Part shown: positions 1-16,490 of the stretch, piece after piece | Position numbering within the stretch: the first letter of the stretch is position 1 | How the letters are laid out: every line of letters starts with the position of its first letter | From: Myxococcus xanthus | GTDB taxonomy: Bacteria; Myxococcota; Myxococcia; Myxococcales; Myxococcaceae | DNA length: 64,000 nt | Direction: 5' to 3' | Assembly: GCF_900106535.1 (NCBI RefSeq) | Contig: NZ_FNOH01000013.1 | Span: 1-64,000 of the forward strand | Made by a program: the position numbers and the translations under genes | Notes under the pieces: model-generated | Databases searched by the model: none | Told to the model about the DNA's origin: nothing | Seen by the model: the letters and a program-made list of their open reading frames with translations, nothing else

Positions 1-204
1 CGCCCGCAGTTCTACTTCCGCACCACGGACGTGACGGGCTCGGTGAAGCTGCCGGAGAACGTCGAAATGGTGATGCCGGGCGACAACATCGCCATCGAGG
101 TGGAGCTCATCACCCCCGTGGCCATGGAGAAGGAGCTGCGCTTCGCTGTTCGCGAGGGTGGCCGCACCGTGGGCGCCGGCGTCGTGGCGGAAATCATCGA
201 GTAA
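1..204 (+). CDS. tuf: Elongation factor Tu, C-terminal fragment
   Basis: This is the last 67 residues of EF-Tu, open at the left edge and ending in TAA. The readable part is the end of domain 2/3: it contains the FRTTDVTG segment, the MVMPGDN segment and the C-terminal [16 protein letters not shown] signature, which are nearly invariant in bacterial EF-Tu. EF-Tu is the GTPase that carries aminoacyl-tRNA to the ribosomal A site; domain 3 contacts the tRNA T-stem and EF-Ts. It sits directly upstream of rpmG, tRNA-Trp, secE and nusG, the classic tufB-secE-nusG arrangement. The GTPase domain lies outside the window. Confidence 0.97.
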
Positions 205-248
205 TGCCGGGTCGGCCGTGAGGCCGCCGGGCTCACTGTCCCGATTCC

Positions 249-282
249 GAGGGGAGGGCTGCGTTGTGGTAGCCTTCCCCTC
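249..282 (+). terminator. Hairpin between tuf and rpmG
   Basis: A 12-bp stem (GAGGGGAGGGCT at 249-260 with AGCCTTCCCCTC at 271-282, one G-T wobble) encloses a 10-base loop. Only a weak T-containing tail follows, so this may be a partial terminator or processing site that lowers transcription past the abundant tuf message. Confidence 0.5.
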
Positions 283-303
283 TCGTATCTGGTGAGGTAG
301 GTC

Positions 304-468
304 ATGCCGAAGGGCAATCGTTCCATTATTTCGCTCGAGTGCACTGTGTGCAAGGAGCGGAACTACACGACCACGAAGAACAAGCGGAAGAGCCAGGATA
401 AGCTCGAGCTGAGCAAGTTCTGTCCTCGTTGCCGCAAGCATCAGGACCACAAGGAAGGTAAGGTCTAG
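304..468 (+). CDS. rpmG: 50S ribosomal protein L33
   Basis: A 54-residue small basic protein of the large ribosomal subunit. It carries two Cys pairs, CTVC near residues 13-16 and CPRC near residues 41-44, so it is the zinc-ribbon (C+) form of L33. The NYTTTKNKR core is typical. The ATG at 304 follows a short GTGAGG-like element. The gene lies between tuf and tRNA-Trp, as is common in proteobacteria. Confidence 0.96.
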   Translation: MPKGNRSIISLECTVCKERNYTTTKNKRKSQDKLELSKFCPRCRKHQDHKEGKV

Positions 469-491
469 GTCGGTAGTTCAGGGAAGGTTCT

Positions 492-567
492 AGGCCAGTA
501 GCTCCAACGGTAGAGCAGCGGTCTCCAAATCCGCGTGTTGGGGGTTCGAATCCCTCCTGGCCTGCCA
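492..567 (+). tRNA. trnW: tRNA-Trp (CCA anticodon)
   Basis: A full cloverleaf can be drawn by eye. The acceptor stem AGGCCAG (492-498) pairs perfectly with CTGGCCT (557-563), followed by discriminator G564 and an encoded CCA (565-567). The D-stem is GCTC/GAGC. The anticodon loop CTCCAAA gives anticodon CCA, which decodes UGG. The T-arm contains the GGTTCGAATCC motif. The last pair of the anticodon stem is a T-T apposition, usual where position 39 is pseudouridine. Placement between rpmG and secE follows the conserved tuf-tRNA-Trp-secE order. Confidence 0.97.
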
Positions 568-667
568 ACTCTCAGTAGTCGCGGGGCCCCCGGTACCTGG
601 AGGTGCCGGGGGTTCCTGTGTTTTCGCAGTTTCGCGAATTCGCATCCGCAGTACCTCGTGAGGCACC

Positions 668-1110
668 ATGGCGACGGCATCAGAGGCCAGCCAGCAGGCT
701 AACCGCTCGGCGATGGATCCGAAGCGGCTCGTGGTCATCTTCTATCTTCTCGTCGGCATCGTCCTGGCCCTCTTCCTGGAGCGTCTGCTCGGATTGCTGT
801 GGGCGCGATTCAGCTGGAGCGACCCGGTCCTCATCGAGGGCTTGGACTGGAAGGTGTCCACCCTGGTGAGCTACGTGCTGGCCGTGGGACTGGCTGTGGG
901 GGCGTACTTCCACCCGCGCACCCATGCGCTGTCCATCGATGTGGCTTCGGAGTTGATGAAGGTCACCTGGCCCACCTGGTCGGAGACCAAGGCGTCGACC
1001 ATGGCCGTCGTCGTGGCGTCCCTGGTTGCCGCCGTCATCCTCTTCTGCATCGATACCGCCGCCTACAACCTGATGGTGGAGTGGCTGCCAGCCATGTGGG
1101 GGAAGTTGTA

Positions 1111-1111
<1 letters not shown>
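668..1111 (+). CDS. secE: Preprotein translocase subunit SecE
   Basis: A 147-residue inner-membrane protein with three hydrophobic segments (about residues 21-43, 62-83 and 112-138). The signature E-LMKVTWPTWSET, just before the last membrane helix, is the conserved cytoplasmic amphipathic region of SecE that clamps SecY. SecE is the essential small subunit of the SecYEG channel. The three-helix layout resembles the E. coli form rather than the short single-helix form. Its TAA stop overlaps the ATG of nusG (TAATG), so the two are translationally coupled. Confidence 0.95.
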
Positions 1112-1653
<542 letters not shown>

Positions 1654-1799
1654 CAGTTGATGCCGCGCCGTGTACTCCTGTATGGCGTGCGCGGCGTTCG
1701 CATTTCTGGTCCCCGTATTGGGGCCGGACTCATGGGTGGGAGGGCTTCCCCGTCTGGTAGCCCGCTCGCACCACCCACTCGAAAGGCAGTTGTCGTTCG

Positions 1800-2246
1800 A
1801 TGAAGAAGATCACAGGTCAGGTCAAGCTGCAGATCCCCGCCGGCAAGGCGAACCCCGCTCCGCCGATCGGCCCCGCGCTCGGTCAGCAGGGCGTGAACAT
1901 CATGGAGTTCTGCAAGCAGTTCAACGCGAAGACCCAGGCGGAAGCCAAGGAAGCGCTCATCATCCCGGTGGTCATCACCGTGTATGCGGACCGCTCCTTC
2001 ACCTTCATCCTGAAGACCCCTCCCGCCGCCGTCCTCATCAAGAAGGCCGCGGGTCTCCACACGGAGAAGAAGAAGGGTTCGGGCGCGAAGAAGCCGGGCA
2101 AGGAGAAGGTCGGGCAGATCACCCGCGCCCAGCTCGAGGAAATCGCGAAGAAGAAGATCCAGGATACCACCGCCGCGTCGCTCGAGGCCTGCATGAGCAC
2201 CATTGCTGGCACCGCACGCTCCATGGGCATCGACGTCGTCGGCTAG
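1800..2246 (+). CDS. rplK: 50S ribosomal protein L11
   Basis: A 148-residue L11 with the N-terminal KLQIPAGKANPAPPIGPALG signature and a C-terminal rRNA-binding half. L11 forms the GTPase-associated centre on 23S rRNA together with L10 and L7/L12, and is a target of thiopeptide antibiotics. A weak purine-rich stretch (CGAAAGG near 1780) precedes the ATG. The gene is 36 bp upstream of rplA, in the universal L11-L1 pair. Confidence 0.97.
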   Translation: MKKITGQVKLQIPAGKANPAPPIGPALGQQGVNIMEFCKQFNAKTQAEAKEALIIPVVITVYADRSFTFILKTPPAAVLIKKAAGLHTEKKKGSGAKKPGKEKVGQITRAQLEEIAKKKIQDTTAASLEACMSTIAGTARSMGIDVVG

Positions 2247-2282
2247 GCCGCCGCGCACCCACTCACGACAAGGATTTCTGTC

Positions 2283-2996
2283 ATGGCTAAGACTGGGAAG
2301 AAGTTCCGTGCGGCCGCCGCTCTGGTTGACCGCGATAAGCGCTACGCCGTCGCCGAGGGCTTTCAGCTCCTGAAGAAGACGGTGGAGGCTCGCTCCACCA
2401 AGTACGACCAGACGGTCGACGTCTCCATCAACCTGGGCGTGGACCCGAAGCACGCGGACCAGATGGTCCGTGGTGCCGTGGTGCTCCCGCACGGCACCGG
2501 CGCCACCGTGCGCGTGGCCGTGTTCGCCAAGGGTGAGAAGGCCACCGACGCGACCAACGCCGGCGCGGACGTGGTCGGCGCCGAGGACCTCCAGAAGCGC
2601 ATCGAGGAGGGCTTCCTCGATTTCGACACCGTCATCGCCACCCCGGACATGATGGGTGTCGTCGGTCGCCTCGGTAAGGTGCTCGGTCCCCGCGGCCTGA
2701 TGCCGAACCCGAAGGTCGGCACGGTGACCATGGATGTCGCGAAGGCCATTCGCGACGCCAAGGGCGGTAAGGTCGACTTCCGCGCCGAGAAGGCCGGTAT
2801 CGTCCACGCGAAGCTGGGCAAGTCCTCCTTCGAGGTCGAGAAGCTCGAGGCCAACTTCAACGCGCTGGTGGACCTGGTGATGAAGCTGAAGCCGGCCGCC
2901 GCGAAGGGCGTGTACCTCCAGGGTATCGCCATCTCGTCCTCCATGGGGCCGGGCATCAAGCTCGACACCATGGAGATCAAGACGCGCCACGGCTAA
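2283..2996 (+). CDS. rplA: 50S ribosomal protein L1
   Basis: A 237-residue L1, which builds the mobile L1 stalk at the ribosomal E site. It contains the family signature GLMPNPKVGTVT (about residues 139-150) and a C-terminal SSSMGPG segment. It has an AAGGA-type ribosome binding site about 10 bases before ATG 2283. In many bacteria L1 represses the L11-L1 message by binding its leader; no such site was identified with confidence here. It is followed by hairpins at 3028-3050 and 3099-3120. Confidence 0.97.
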   Translation: MAKTGKKFRAAAALVDRDKRYAVAEGFQLLKKTVEARSTKYDQTVDVSINLGVDPKHADQMVRGAVVLPHGTGATVRVAVFAKGEKATDATNAGADVVGAEDLQKRIEEGFLDFDTVIATPDMMGVVGRLGKVLGPRGLMPNPKVGTVTMDVAKAIRDAKGGKVDFRAEKAGIVHAKLGKSSFEVEKLEANFNALVDLVMKLKPAAAKGVYLQGIAISSSMGPGIKLDTMEIKTRHG

Positions 2997-3027
2997 TCGC
3001 CGTCCGGCCGCACGGGCAGGGGGACGC

Positions 3028-3050
3028 AGCCCTGACTACGGGTCAGGGCT
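3028..3050 (+). other. Perfect 9-bp hairpin after rplA
   Basis: AGCCCTGAC (3028-3036) and GTCAGGGCT (3042-3050) form a perfect stem around TACGG. There is no T-run, so it is either an RNA-stabilising or processing element or the first of two hairpins that separate the L11-L1 unit from the L10-L7/L12 unit. Confidence 0.5.
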
Positions 3051-3098
3051 GTCACCTGTCTGACGTCACAGGTTCGAAAGTTCTGGATCTTTGCTGAA

Positions 3099-3124
3099 GC
3101 CGGGGGTATAGGCCCCCGGCTTTT
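3099..3124 (+). terminator. Intrinsic terminator-like hairpin after rplA
   Basis: GCCGGGGG (3099-3106) pairs perfectly with CCCCCGGC (3113-3120) around a 6-base loop and is followed directly by TTTT. This is the shape of a rho-independent terminator or attenuator. It suggests the rplKA transcript largely ends here and that rplJL-rpoBC is driven from the following 270 bp. Confidence 0.65.
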
Positions 3125-3199
3125 GCAATTGGGGCGCCACGTCGTGAGGCGCGGCGTCCCGACACCTGGTTCATGACAGCAGGGACCTGGGCGAAGAGG

Positions 3200-3390
3200 A
3201 TGCATGTTCCGTTGGCAGCCGGGCAACCGGCCGGACGGCACCTTCGACCCCTGGTTCAAACGACCGCAAGGTCAGCCCTGCCGAGACTGGAGGTGCGGTG
3301 TGGTGCCTCTCGAGGCTCCTCTCGCTCTGCCACTTTGGCCCAGGCATCACGCCCGTCCTGAAAAGGCGGGCCCAGTAAGGAGGTGAGTCA
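3200..3390 (+). promoter_or_regulatory. Putative L10 (rplJ) leader RNA
   Basis: The stretch upstream of rplJ contains CTGCCGAGACTGGAGGTGC (3279-3297). I recognise this as resembling the conserved kink-turn core of L10 leaders, where the L10-(L7/L12)4 complex binds its own mRNA to repress translation. A further hairpin (GCCCG 3351-3355 with CGGGC 3367-3371) lies just before the perfect AAGGAGGT ribosome binding site of rplJ, where it could expose or hide that site. The assignment rests on motif memory and position; a covariance-model search would settle it. Confidence 0.6.
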
Positions 3391-3392
3391 AA

Positions 3393-3914
3393 GTGCTGAA
3401 GAGCGAGAAGGAAGAGATGATCAAGGAGCTCCACGAGAAGTTCTCGAGGACGACCTCCGCCGTCGTCGCCGAATTCACCAAGGTGGACGTGGAGACGGTG
3501 ACCAAGCTCCGCAAGAAGTTCCGCGAGGGCAACGTCGAGTACAAGGTCATCAAGAACACGCTGGCGCGCCGTGCCGCGCAGGGCACGTCCGTGTCGGTCA
3601 TCGCTGATGACTTCACGGGCCCCGTGGCCCTGTGCATCAGCTACGGCGACGTGGTGGCTCCCGCGAAGATCCTGGTCGAGTTCGCGAAGGACATCGAGGA
3701 CAAGATCAAGATCCGCACCGCCGTCGTCGAAGGCCGCAAGGTCGACGTCGCCGGCGTGAAGGCCCTGGCGAAGCTGCCGGGTCTGCCCGAGCTTCGCGCG
3801 CAGTTGCTGGGCGTCATCAGCGAGCCCGCGAGCAAGCTGGTTCGGACCATCGCGGCTCCGGGTTCGCAGCTCGCCCGAGTCGTCCAGGCCAACGCGGACA
3901 AGGCGCAGGGCTGA
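3393..3914 (+). CDS. rplJ: 50S ribosomal protein L10
   Basis: A 173-residue L10, the base of the ribosomal stalk that anchors the L7/L12 dimers to L11 and 23S rRNA. It begins at a GTG (3393) placed eight bases after a perfect AAGGAGGT (3378-3385). The VKNTLARRAA-type segment and the KVIKNTL region are typical of the rRNA-binding domain, and the C-terminal helix (ANADKA region) is where L7/L12 dimers bind. It is preceded by a putative L10 leader and followed by rplL after 103 bp. Confidence 0.96.
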   Translation: MLKSEKEEMIKELHEKFSRTTSAVVAEFTKVDVETVTKLRKKFREGNVEYKVIKNTLARRAAQGTSVSVIADDFTGPVALCISYGDVVAPAKILVEFAKDIEDKIKIRTAVVEGRKVDVAGVKALAKLPGLPELRAQLLGVISEPASKLVRTIAAPGSQLARVVQANADKAQG

Positions 3915-3957
3915 GAAGCCCTCATCTGTTCGAGAAGTTTTTCTACCGCAACCTCTC

Positions 3958-3989
3958 CGGCCGGAACTCTCCAAAGGGGGAGTTGGCCG
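3958..3989 (+). other. Intercistronic hairpin rplJ-rplL
   Basis: CGGCC (3958-3962) pairs with GGCCG (3985-3989), and AACTC (3965-3969) with GAGTT (3980-3984), giving a stable stem with a purine loop and no T-tail. It lies before the rplL ribosome binding site (AAGGA near 4003-4007). It may protect or set the level of the rplL message, which must be translated about four-fold more than rplJ. Confidence 0.45.
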
Positions 3990-4017
3990 TTAGTCGAAAC
4001 CAGAAGGACACATTTCA

Positions 4018-4386
4018 ATGGCTGACCTGAACGCGATTGTTGACCAGCTCTCCTCCCTGACCGTCCTTGAGGCGGCCGAGCTCGTGAAGCAGCTCGAGAG
4101 CAAGTGGGGCGTCTCCGCCGCCGCCGTGGCCGTTGCCGCGGGCCCGGCCGCCGCCGCCGCTCCTGTCGAGGAGAAGACGGAGTTCACGGTGGTGCTGGCC
4201 AACGCCGGCGCCAACAAGATCAACGTCATCAAGGAGATTCGCGCGATCACCGGCCTGGGCCTGAAGGAGGCCAAGGACCTGGTCGAGGGCGCTCCGAAGA
4301 ACGTCAAGGAAGGCGTCAACAAGGACGACGCCAAGAAGATCAAGGACCAGCTCACCGCGGCTGGTGCGACCGTCGACATCAAGTAG
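4018..4386 (+). CDS. rplL: 50S ribosomal protein L7/L12
   Basis: A 122-residue acidic stalk protein. The N-terminal dimerisation domain (about residues 1-35) is followed by an Ala/Pro-rich flexible hinge (about 36-55) and the C-terminal factor-binding domain with the conserved GLGLKEAKDLVEG motif. It recruits EF-Tu, EF-G, IF2 and RF3 to the ribosome. It follows rplJ and precedes rpoB across an attenuator-like hairpin. Confidence 0.97.
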   Translation: MADLNAIVDQLSSLTVLEAAELVKQLESKWGVSAAAVAVAAGPAAAAAPVEEKTEFTVVLANAGANKINVIKEIRAITGLGLKEAKDLVEGAPKNVKEGVNKDDAKKIKDQLTAAGATVDIK

Positions 4387-4448
4387 TTTCTACAGGGGTT
4401 GTCCGGTTTTCCGGGAAATTTCGGGCAGCCTCCTGACCGGATGTGCAG

Positions 4449-4480
4449 GCCGGCGCTCCCTGAGTGGGGGCGCCGGCTTT
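4449..4480 (+). terminator. Attenuator/terminator between rplL and rpoB
   Basis: GCCGGCGC (4449-4456) pairs with GCGCCGGC (4470-4477), extended inward by TCCC/GGGG, with loop TGAGT and a TTT tail. In E. coli a partial terminator at the same place reduces transcription from the very abundant rplJL into rpoBC; this hairpin is well placed to do the same. Confidence 0.7.
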
Positions 4481-4563
4481 GCCCATTTGACCGTTGCAAA
4501 TTTCCCGGCGCCGCCGCGCGTTACTGAAGTTTGCCCGCCCGAGCAGTCGTCCCCGGAGCCAGA

Positions 4564-8790
<4,227 letters not shown>

Positions 8791-8811
8791 TTGCACGGAG
8801 CGCCCGCCTGA

Positions 8812-8850
8812 CCGGCCGCCCGCCGTCCCGATAGGGGCGGGCGCGGCCGG
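8812..8850 (+). other. Large G+C hairpin between rpoB and rpoC
   Basis: CCGGCCGCCCGCC (8812-8824) faces GGCGGGCGCGGCCGG (8836-8850), complementary apart from a two-base bulge. It lies in the 134-bp rpoB-rpoC gap with no T-run. It could act as an RNA processing or stability element. Confidence 0.5.
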
Positions 8851-8924
8851 AACGGGGCGGGGGCCCGAATCAGCTGGCGGCCCCCCTTGGATGTGGGGGC
8901 GCCCAACGAGATTTCGGAGGCAAC

Positions 8925-13136
<4,212 letters not shown>

Positions 13137-13175
13137 TCCGCGCCCCAGCCGTCCTCAAAGCGTTCGCTGAAAGAC

Positions 13176-13220
13176 AACCGCCGCTCCCAGAGCTTTCTCT
13201 GGGGCGGCGGTTTTCCTTTG
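13176..13220 (+). terminator. Rho-independent terminator of the rpl-rpo operon
   Basis: AACCGCCGC (13176-13184) and CCCAGAG (13186-13192) pair with CTCTGGG (13197-13203) and GCGGCGGTT (13204-13212), with one bulged T and a CTTT loop. A TTTTCCTTTGTTT tail follows. This is the clearest intrinsic terminator in the window. Confidence 0.92.
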
Positions 13221-13255
13221 TTTATGGCTAATCGCGTTATGGGCTCGTCGTTGGC

Positions 13256-13284
13256 TTGACGCTTATGGCGCGCTGCGTTAGCTG
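13256..13284 (+). promoter_or_regulatory. Candidate housekeeping promoter for the phasin-like gene
   Basis: TTGACG (13256-13261) lies 17 bp upstream of TAGCTG (13279-13284), just after the rpoC terminator and about 60 bp before the next start codon. The -35 match is good and the -10 match is weak. Confidence 0.4.
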
Positions 13285-13346
13285 TTGAACGTTGTAGTGA
13301 CGCACCTGGTTACCGCCCGGTGAAAGCCGGGATAGGGGAGGACGGT

Positions 13347-13874
13347 ATGGCCACGACGAAGACCGAGACCGAGGCGACGCAGAACGAAGTTCAGAGCTCC
13401 GAGGCCGCTGCGAAGAGCGGACTGGCGCAGAATGTGGAGAGCTTTCTGAAGGCCCAGATTTCCCAGGCGCAGAAGCGCATCGAGGAGCTGGAAGGCGAAG
13501 CGGGCAAGGTCGTGAAGACCTTGGAGTCCCGTGGGCAGGAGGCCGCCAAGGAGGCCCAGGCGCTGTGGGCGAAGTTCCAGGCCGGTGAGCTGCTGACGGA
13601 CCCCCGCGTGCAGGAGCTGAGCAAGCGCGCCAACGAGGCCAGCACCGAGCTGAGCCGGCGCGTGGACGCCGCGGGCACCGAGCTGCGCAAGCGCTTTGAC
13701 GGTATCCAGACGCGCGTCGTCGAGGCCGTGGGCGTGGCCAGCCAGGCGCAGCTGAAGGACCTCAACAAGGAGCTGGCGAAGCTGTCCCGCAAGGTGGACT
13801 CGCTGCTGAAGCCCGTCCGTCGGGTGAACGGCGCGAAGCCCGCGAGCAGCCCCGCGTCCTCGCCGCGCGCCTGA
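13347..13874 (+). CDS. Phasin-like coiled-coil protein
   Basis: A 175-residue, strongly helical protein rich in Ala, Glu, Lys and Gln, predicted to be coiled-coil over about residues 25-150, with a basic, Pro/Ser/Ala C-terminal tail. Composition and the KELAKLSRKVDSLLKP ending resemble phasin-family or polyhydroxyalkanoate-granule-associated proteins. No enzyme motif or signal peptide is visible. ATG 13347 follows GGGGAGGA (13335-13342). It has its own promoter-like element and precedes a second protein of the same kind. The family call is a likeness in composition and heptad pattern, and a true granule role is unproven. Confidence 0.6.
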   Translation: MATTKTETEATQNEVQSSEAAAKSGLAQNVESFLKAQISQAQKRIEELEGEAGKVVKTLESRGQEAAKEAQALWAKFQAGELLTDPRVQELSKRANEASTELSRRVDAAGTELRKRFDGIQTRVVEAVGVASQAQLKDLNKELAKLSRKVDSLLKPVRRVNGAKPASSPASSPRA

Positions 13875-14046
13875 AGTTCCGCCGAATCCCGACAGGCAGT
13901 GTGACCTCTCCCTTTCTCGGAGTACGAAAGAGAAGGGGGAGGCACATCGCCGTCGTTCCCTTCACGTCGGGGGTGTGCTTATTTCGGCCGTTCCCCGACC
14001 GGTTCGGGCCTGAACGTCTGGCCTGTACACCTCCCGGAGAGACCCC

Positions 14047-14397
14047 ATGGACAACAAGCCCGAGGCCCCCCGAGAGAAGCACTCCGTGACGGAGACGTTC
14101 GAGCGTCTCTGGAGCCAGGCCCTGCTGGCGGTGAACACGGCCGAGGAAGAAGCTTCACGGGCCGTGCAGCGCGTGGCCGCGGTGGCGGGTTGGAGCCAGG
14201 ACGAGGTGAAGCGCCAGGCCCGGGAATTCAGCGAGCGGCTGGCGGGCCACCGCAAGGACCTGGAGCACAACGTGGAAGAGCGGGTGCGCCAGACCCTGAC
14301 GAAGATGAAGCTGCCCCGCCGCGAGGAGCTGGCGGCGTTTGGAACCCGGCTGGACAAGCTGGCCGAGCGCATCCAGGCCCTGGAGCACCGGAAGTGA
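14047..14397 (+). CDS. Second phasin-like coiled-coil protein
   Basis: A 116-residue, highly charged helical protein. The C-terminal part (KLPRREELAAFGTRLDKLAERIQALEHR region) matches the ending typical of poly(hydroxyalkanoate) granule-associated PhaF/PhaI-like proteins, in which a short helix pair follows a PxRxEL turn. ATG 14047 follows CCCGGAGAG. It is the second such protein in a row and its stop overlaps the GTG of the lytic transglycosylase gene by four bases (GTGA), so these two are probably co-translated. A granule or cell-envelope scaffold role is an inference. Confidence 0.6.
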   Translation: MDNKPEAPREKHSVTETFERLWSQALLAVNTAEEEASRAVQRVAAVAGWSQDEVKRQAREFSERLAGHRKDLEHNVEERVRQTLTKMKLPRREELAAFGTRLDKLAERIQALEHRK

Positions 14398-15134
14398 AAG
14401 CTCCCGCCCCTTCGGGCGGGAGGTCTTTCGGTACGCGGCTCTTCGAACGTCTCCACGCCTTCAGTTCGGGTTGTTCCCGGCTCCCGCTGCTCGCGGGGGC
14501 GGCGCTCGTCGTGTCGGCGCGGCTGGTGCCGTTGCTGGAGGAACGGCCGGTGCAGCCCGTCGTCCCGGGCGTCGTGGCGGCGGAGGTCATCTCCCCCGAG
14601 GCGTCGCTCATCGACGCGGTGCTGGCGCGCCGGGCCCCGGACCTGGGCTTGACGCTGCGTCGGCAGCTCATCCAGGCCATCGCCGAGGAGGCCGGGCGGC
14701 TCGCGTATGATCCGCTGCTGATCCTGGCCATCATCGACGTGGAGTCGGACTTCACGGAAGATGCGGTGTCCGTGAAGGGCGCGCGCGGGTTGATGCAGAT
14801 CAAACCCAGCACGCTGCACTTCCTGGCGGAGAAGGAAGGACTGCGCTTGTCCCGCGAGGAGGTGACCGCGGACACCGCGCTCTGCGTGCGGCTGGGCATC
14901 CGTTATCTGCGCTCGTTACAGGAGCGCTTCGGTGGGGACCTGGACCTGGCGCTGATGGCCTACAACGCCGGTCCCACCCGCATCCGCAACGCCATCAAGC
15001 AGGGCGAATTGGAGCGCTTCCGGCGCTATCCGCGCGCGGTCCGCCGGGACTTCCGGCGCTTCCGTGAGGGCCACGGGCTGGGCGGTGACTGGGCCTTGGC
15101 GCAGCGCGAGGTGCCTCCCGAGCCCATGCCCTGA
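14394..15134 (+). CDS. Lytic transglycosylase (SLT domain)
   Basis: A 246-residue protein. An N-terminal hydrophobic stretch (about residues 24-43) serves as signal or anchor. A soluble lytic transglycosylase domain follows (about residues 85-215). The motifs ESDF (catalytic Glu inside DVESDF), GARGLMQIKPST and AYNAGP are the diagnostic SLT blocks. Such enzymes cleave the MurNAc-GlcNAc bond of peptidoglycan with formation of 1,6-anhydro-MurNAc. The GTG at 14394 overlaps the preceding stop codon. In this family the enzyme often makes room for envelope-spanning machines. Confidence 0.87.
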   Translation: MKAPAPSGGRSFGTRLFERLHAFSSGCSRLPLLAGAALVVSARLVPLLEERPVQPVVPGVVAAEVISPEASLIDAVLARRAPDLGLTLRRQLIQAIAEEAGRLAYDPLLILAIIDVESDFTEDAVSVKGARGLMQIKPSTLHFLAEKEGLRLSREEVTADTALCVRLGIRYLRSLQERFGGDLDLALMAYNAGPTRIRNAIKQGELERFRRYPRAVRRDFRRFREGHGLGGDWALAQREVPPEPMP

Positions 15135-15263
15135 GTGGGTGGGGTGAATCTCCGGGCAACTGGGACGCTCCAACGGGGTGTATGCGCGCCTTGTTCCGTC
15201 CCGCCGGGTGCGCTAAGCGTTCCAAGTGCCCGGGACTGTTGGAGATTCTCAGGAGTGACCCGC

Positions 15264-15953
15264 ATGAAGAACCCCCTGTTCCCCAGTGCCGCGCTCGCCG
15301 CCACCCTGGCCCTGGCCCCGTTCGGGGCGCACGCAGGCTCCGTCTTCCTCAACGGCGTCAAGATTGACGGCGTCACCAACCAGAAGTTCGAGAAGGCCAC
15401 CGTCCGCATCGACGAGGCCGGCAACGTGCACATCGACGCGCCGGGCTACGCGGCCCGCGTGACGGCGGTGACGCCTCCGGCCCCCGCCGCGTCGCCCCAG
15501 GCACCGGCGCCCGCCTCCCCGGGGCCGGCGGCCCCCTCCGCGAAGGAGCCTCCCGCGGCGCAGCAGGCGCCTGGCGCGCCTACGGCCCCCGGGCGCCTCA
15601 CCCAGCGCTACTGGCTGGTGACGGAGCAGACGGTGCCGGGGATGACGGGGTACGACATCGACGTGTTCATCAATTCCACGTGGCTGCGCAAGCTGCGAGG
15701 CAACGAGGACCAGGTGGTGGTGGACATCACCCGCAACCTGCGGCCGGGGGCGAACAAGGTGACGTTCATCGCCCGGAAGGGAAACGCCGGGGACGCGCGC
15801 AGCAGTTCGCCTGCCCACGTGTTTCGGGTCATTATTGGCGAGGGCAACGAGGGCGGCGGGAACGTGATGATCGACAATCCCATCCTTCGCTTCCAGAAGA
15901 CGGCGGCGGACACGCAGGATGCGACACAGGAGTTCACCCTCACCACGCGCTGA
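15264..15953 (+). CDS. Exported protein with Pro/Ala-rich linker, unknown function
   Basis: A 229-residue protein with a clear signal peptide (about residues 1-25, cleavage near AHA-GS). A short domain (about residues 26-70) is followed by a Pro/Ala-rich linker (about 72-110) and a C-terminal domain (about 112-229) with TRYWLV/TQRYWLVTEQTVP and a beta-rich look. ATG 15264 follows AGGAG at 15251. I do not recognise the family. It heads the run of genes leading to tgl, so a periplasmic or envelope role connected with pili is possible but only inferred from position. Confidence 0.7.
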   Translation: MKNPLFPSAALAATLALAPFGAHAGSVFLNGVKIDGVTNQKFEKATVRIDEAGNVHIDAPGYAARVTAVTPPAPAASPQAPAPASPGPAAPSAKEPPAAQQAPGAPTAPGRLTQRYWLVTEQTVPGMTGYDIDVFINSTWLRKLRGNEDQVVVDITRNLRPGANKVTFIARKGNAGDARSSSPAHVFRVIIGEGNEGGGNVMIDNPILRFQKTAADTQDATQEFTLTTR

Positions 15954-15985
15954 CGGGTGCGGGGCTTCGGGTAACGGAGACAACC

Positions 15986-16453
15986 GTGTTCAACCTCGAC
16001 GAGCGCTACCGCGGGCTGCCCGCCACGCGGGAACAAATCCTGGCGCTGCATACCTCCCTCAACGCGCCGCACGTGGCCATTCCGGGCAAGCAGGCCGGTC
16101 CGGCGCAGGCCTTTGTCGTGGGCCTCCGGGGAGGGCAGGGGACCGCGGCCGTCTTCGTGTACCTGTACCTGGCGGAGGCCGCGGACTGCGCGGTGTACCT
16201 GTCCGGCCGGCGCAACGTGTCAGCGGATGAGTACCGCGACGACGAGGGGGACGCGCTGGCCTTCGTGGAGTCGCTCGGGTTCATGATGGACGACGCCAAC
16301 TGGCGCGCGATGGCCCCCGAGCAGCAGGACGAGCAGCTCAAGACGTTGCCGGTGTTCTTCAAGGACCCGACGCTCGTGCCCGCTGTGGTGGCGCGCGCCG
16401 AGGAGAAGAAGAACGTCACCACCACCCTGGGCCGCTTCCTGGCCGCCTTCTGA
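15986..16453 (+). CDS. Conserved unknown cytoplasmic protein upstream of tgl
   Basis: A 155-residue soluble protein with no signal peptide and no membrane segment. It starts at GTG 15986, 32 bp after the preceding gene and 37 bp before tgl. It shows a compact alpha/beta pattern (FVVGLRGGQGTAAVFVYLYLAEA) and an acidic helical C-terminal half. I do not recognise a domain. Because it sits in the tgl gene run with short gaps, it is probably co-transcribed with tgl; whether it acts in pilus function cannot be read from the sequence. Confidence 0.65.
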   Translation: MFNLDERYRGLPATREQILALHTSLNAPHVAIPGKQAGPAQAFVVGLRGGQGTAAVFVYLYLAEAADCAVYLSGRRNVSADEYRDDEGDALAFVESLGFMMDDANWRAMAPEQQDEQLKTLPVFFKDPTLVPAVVARAEEKKNVTTTLGRFLAAF

Positions 16454-16490
16454 GTCACCGCCCCCTCACCCTCGTCGAGAGCCGCTCCCC

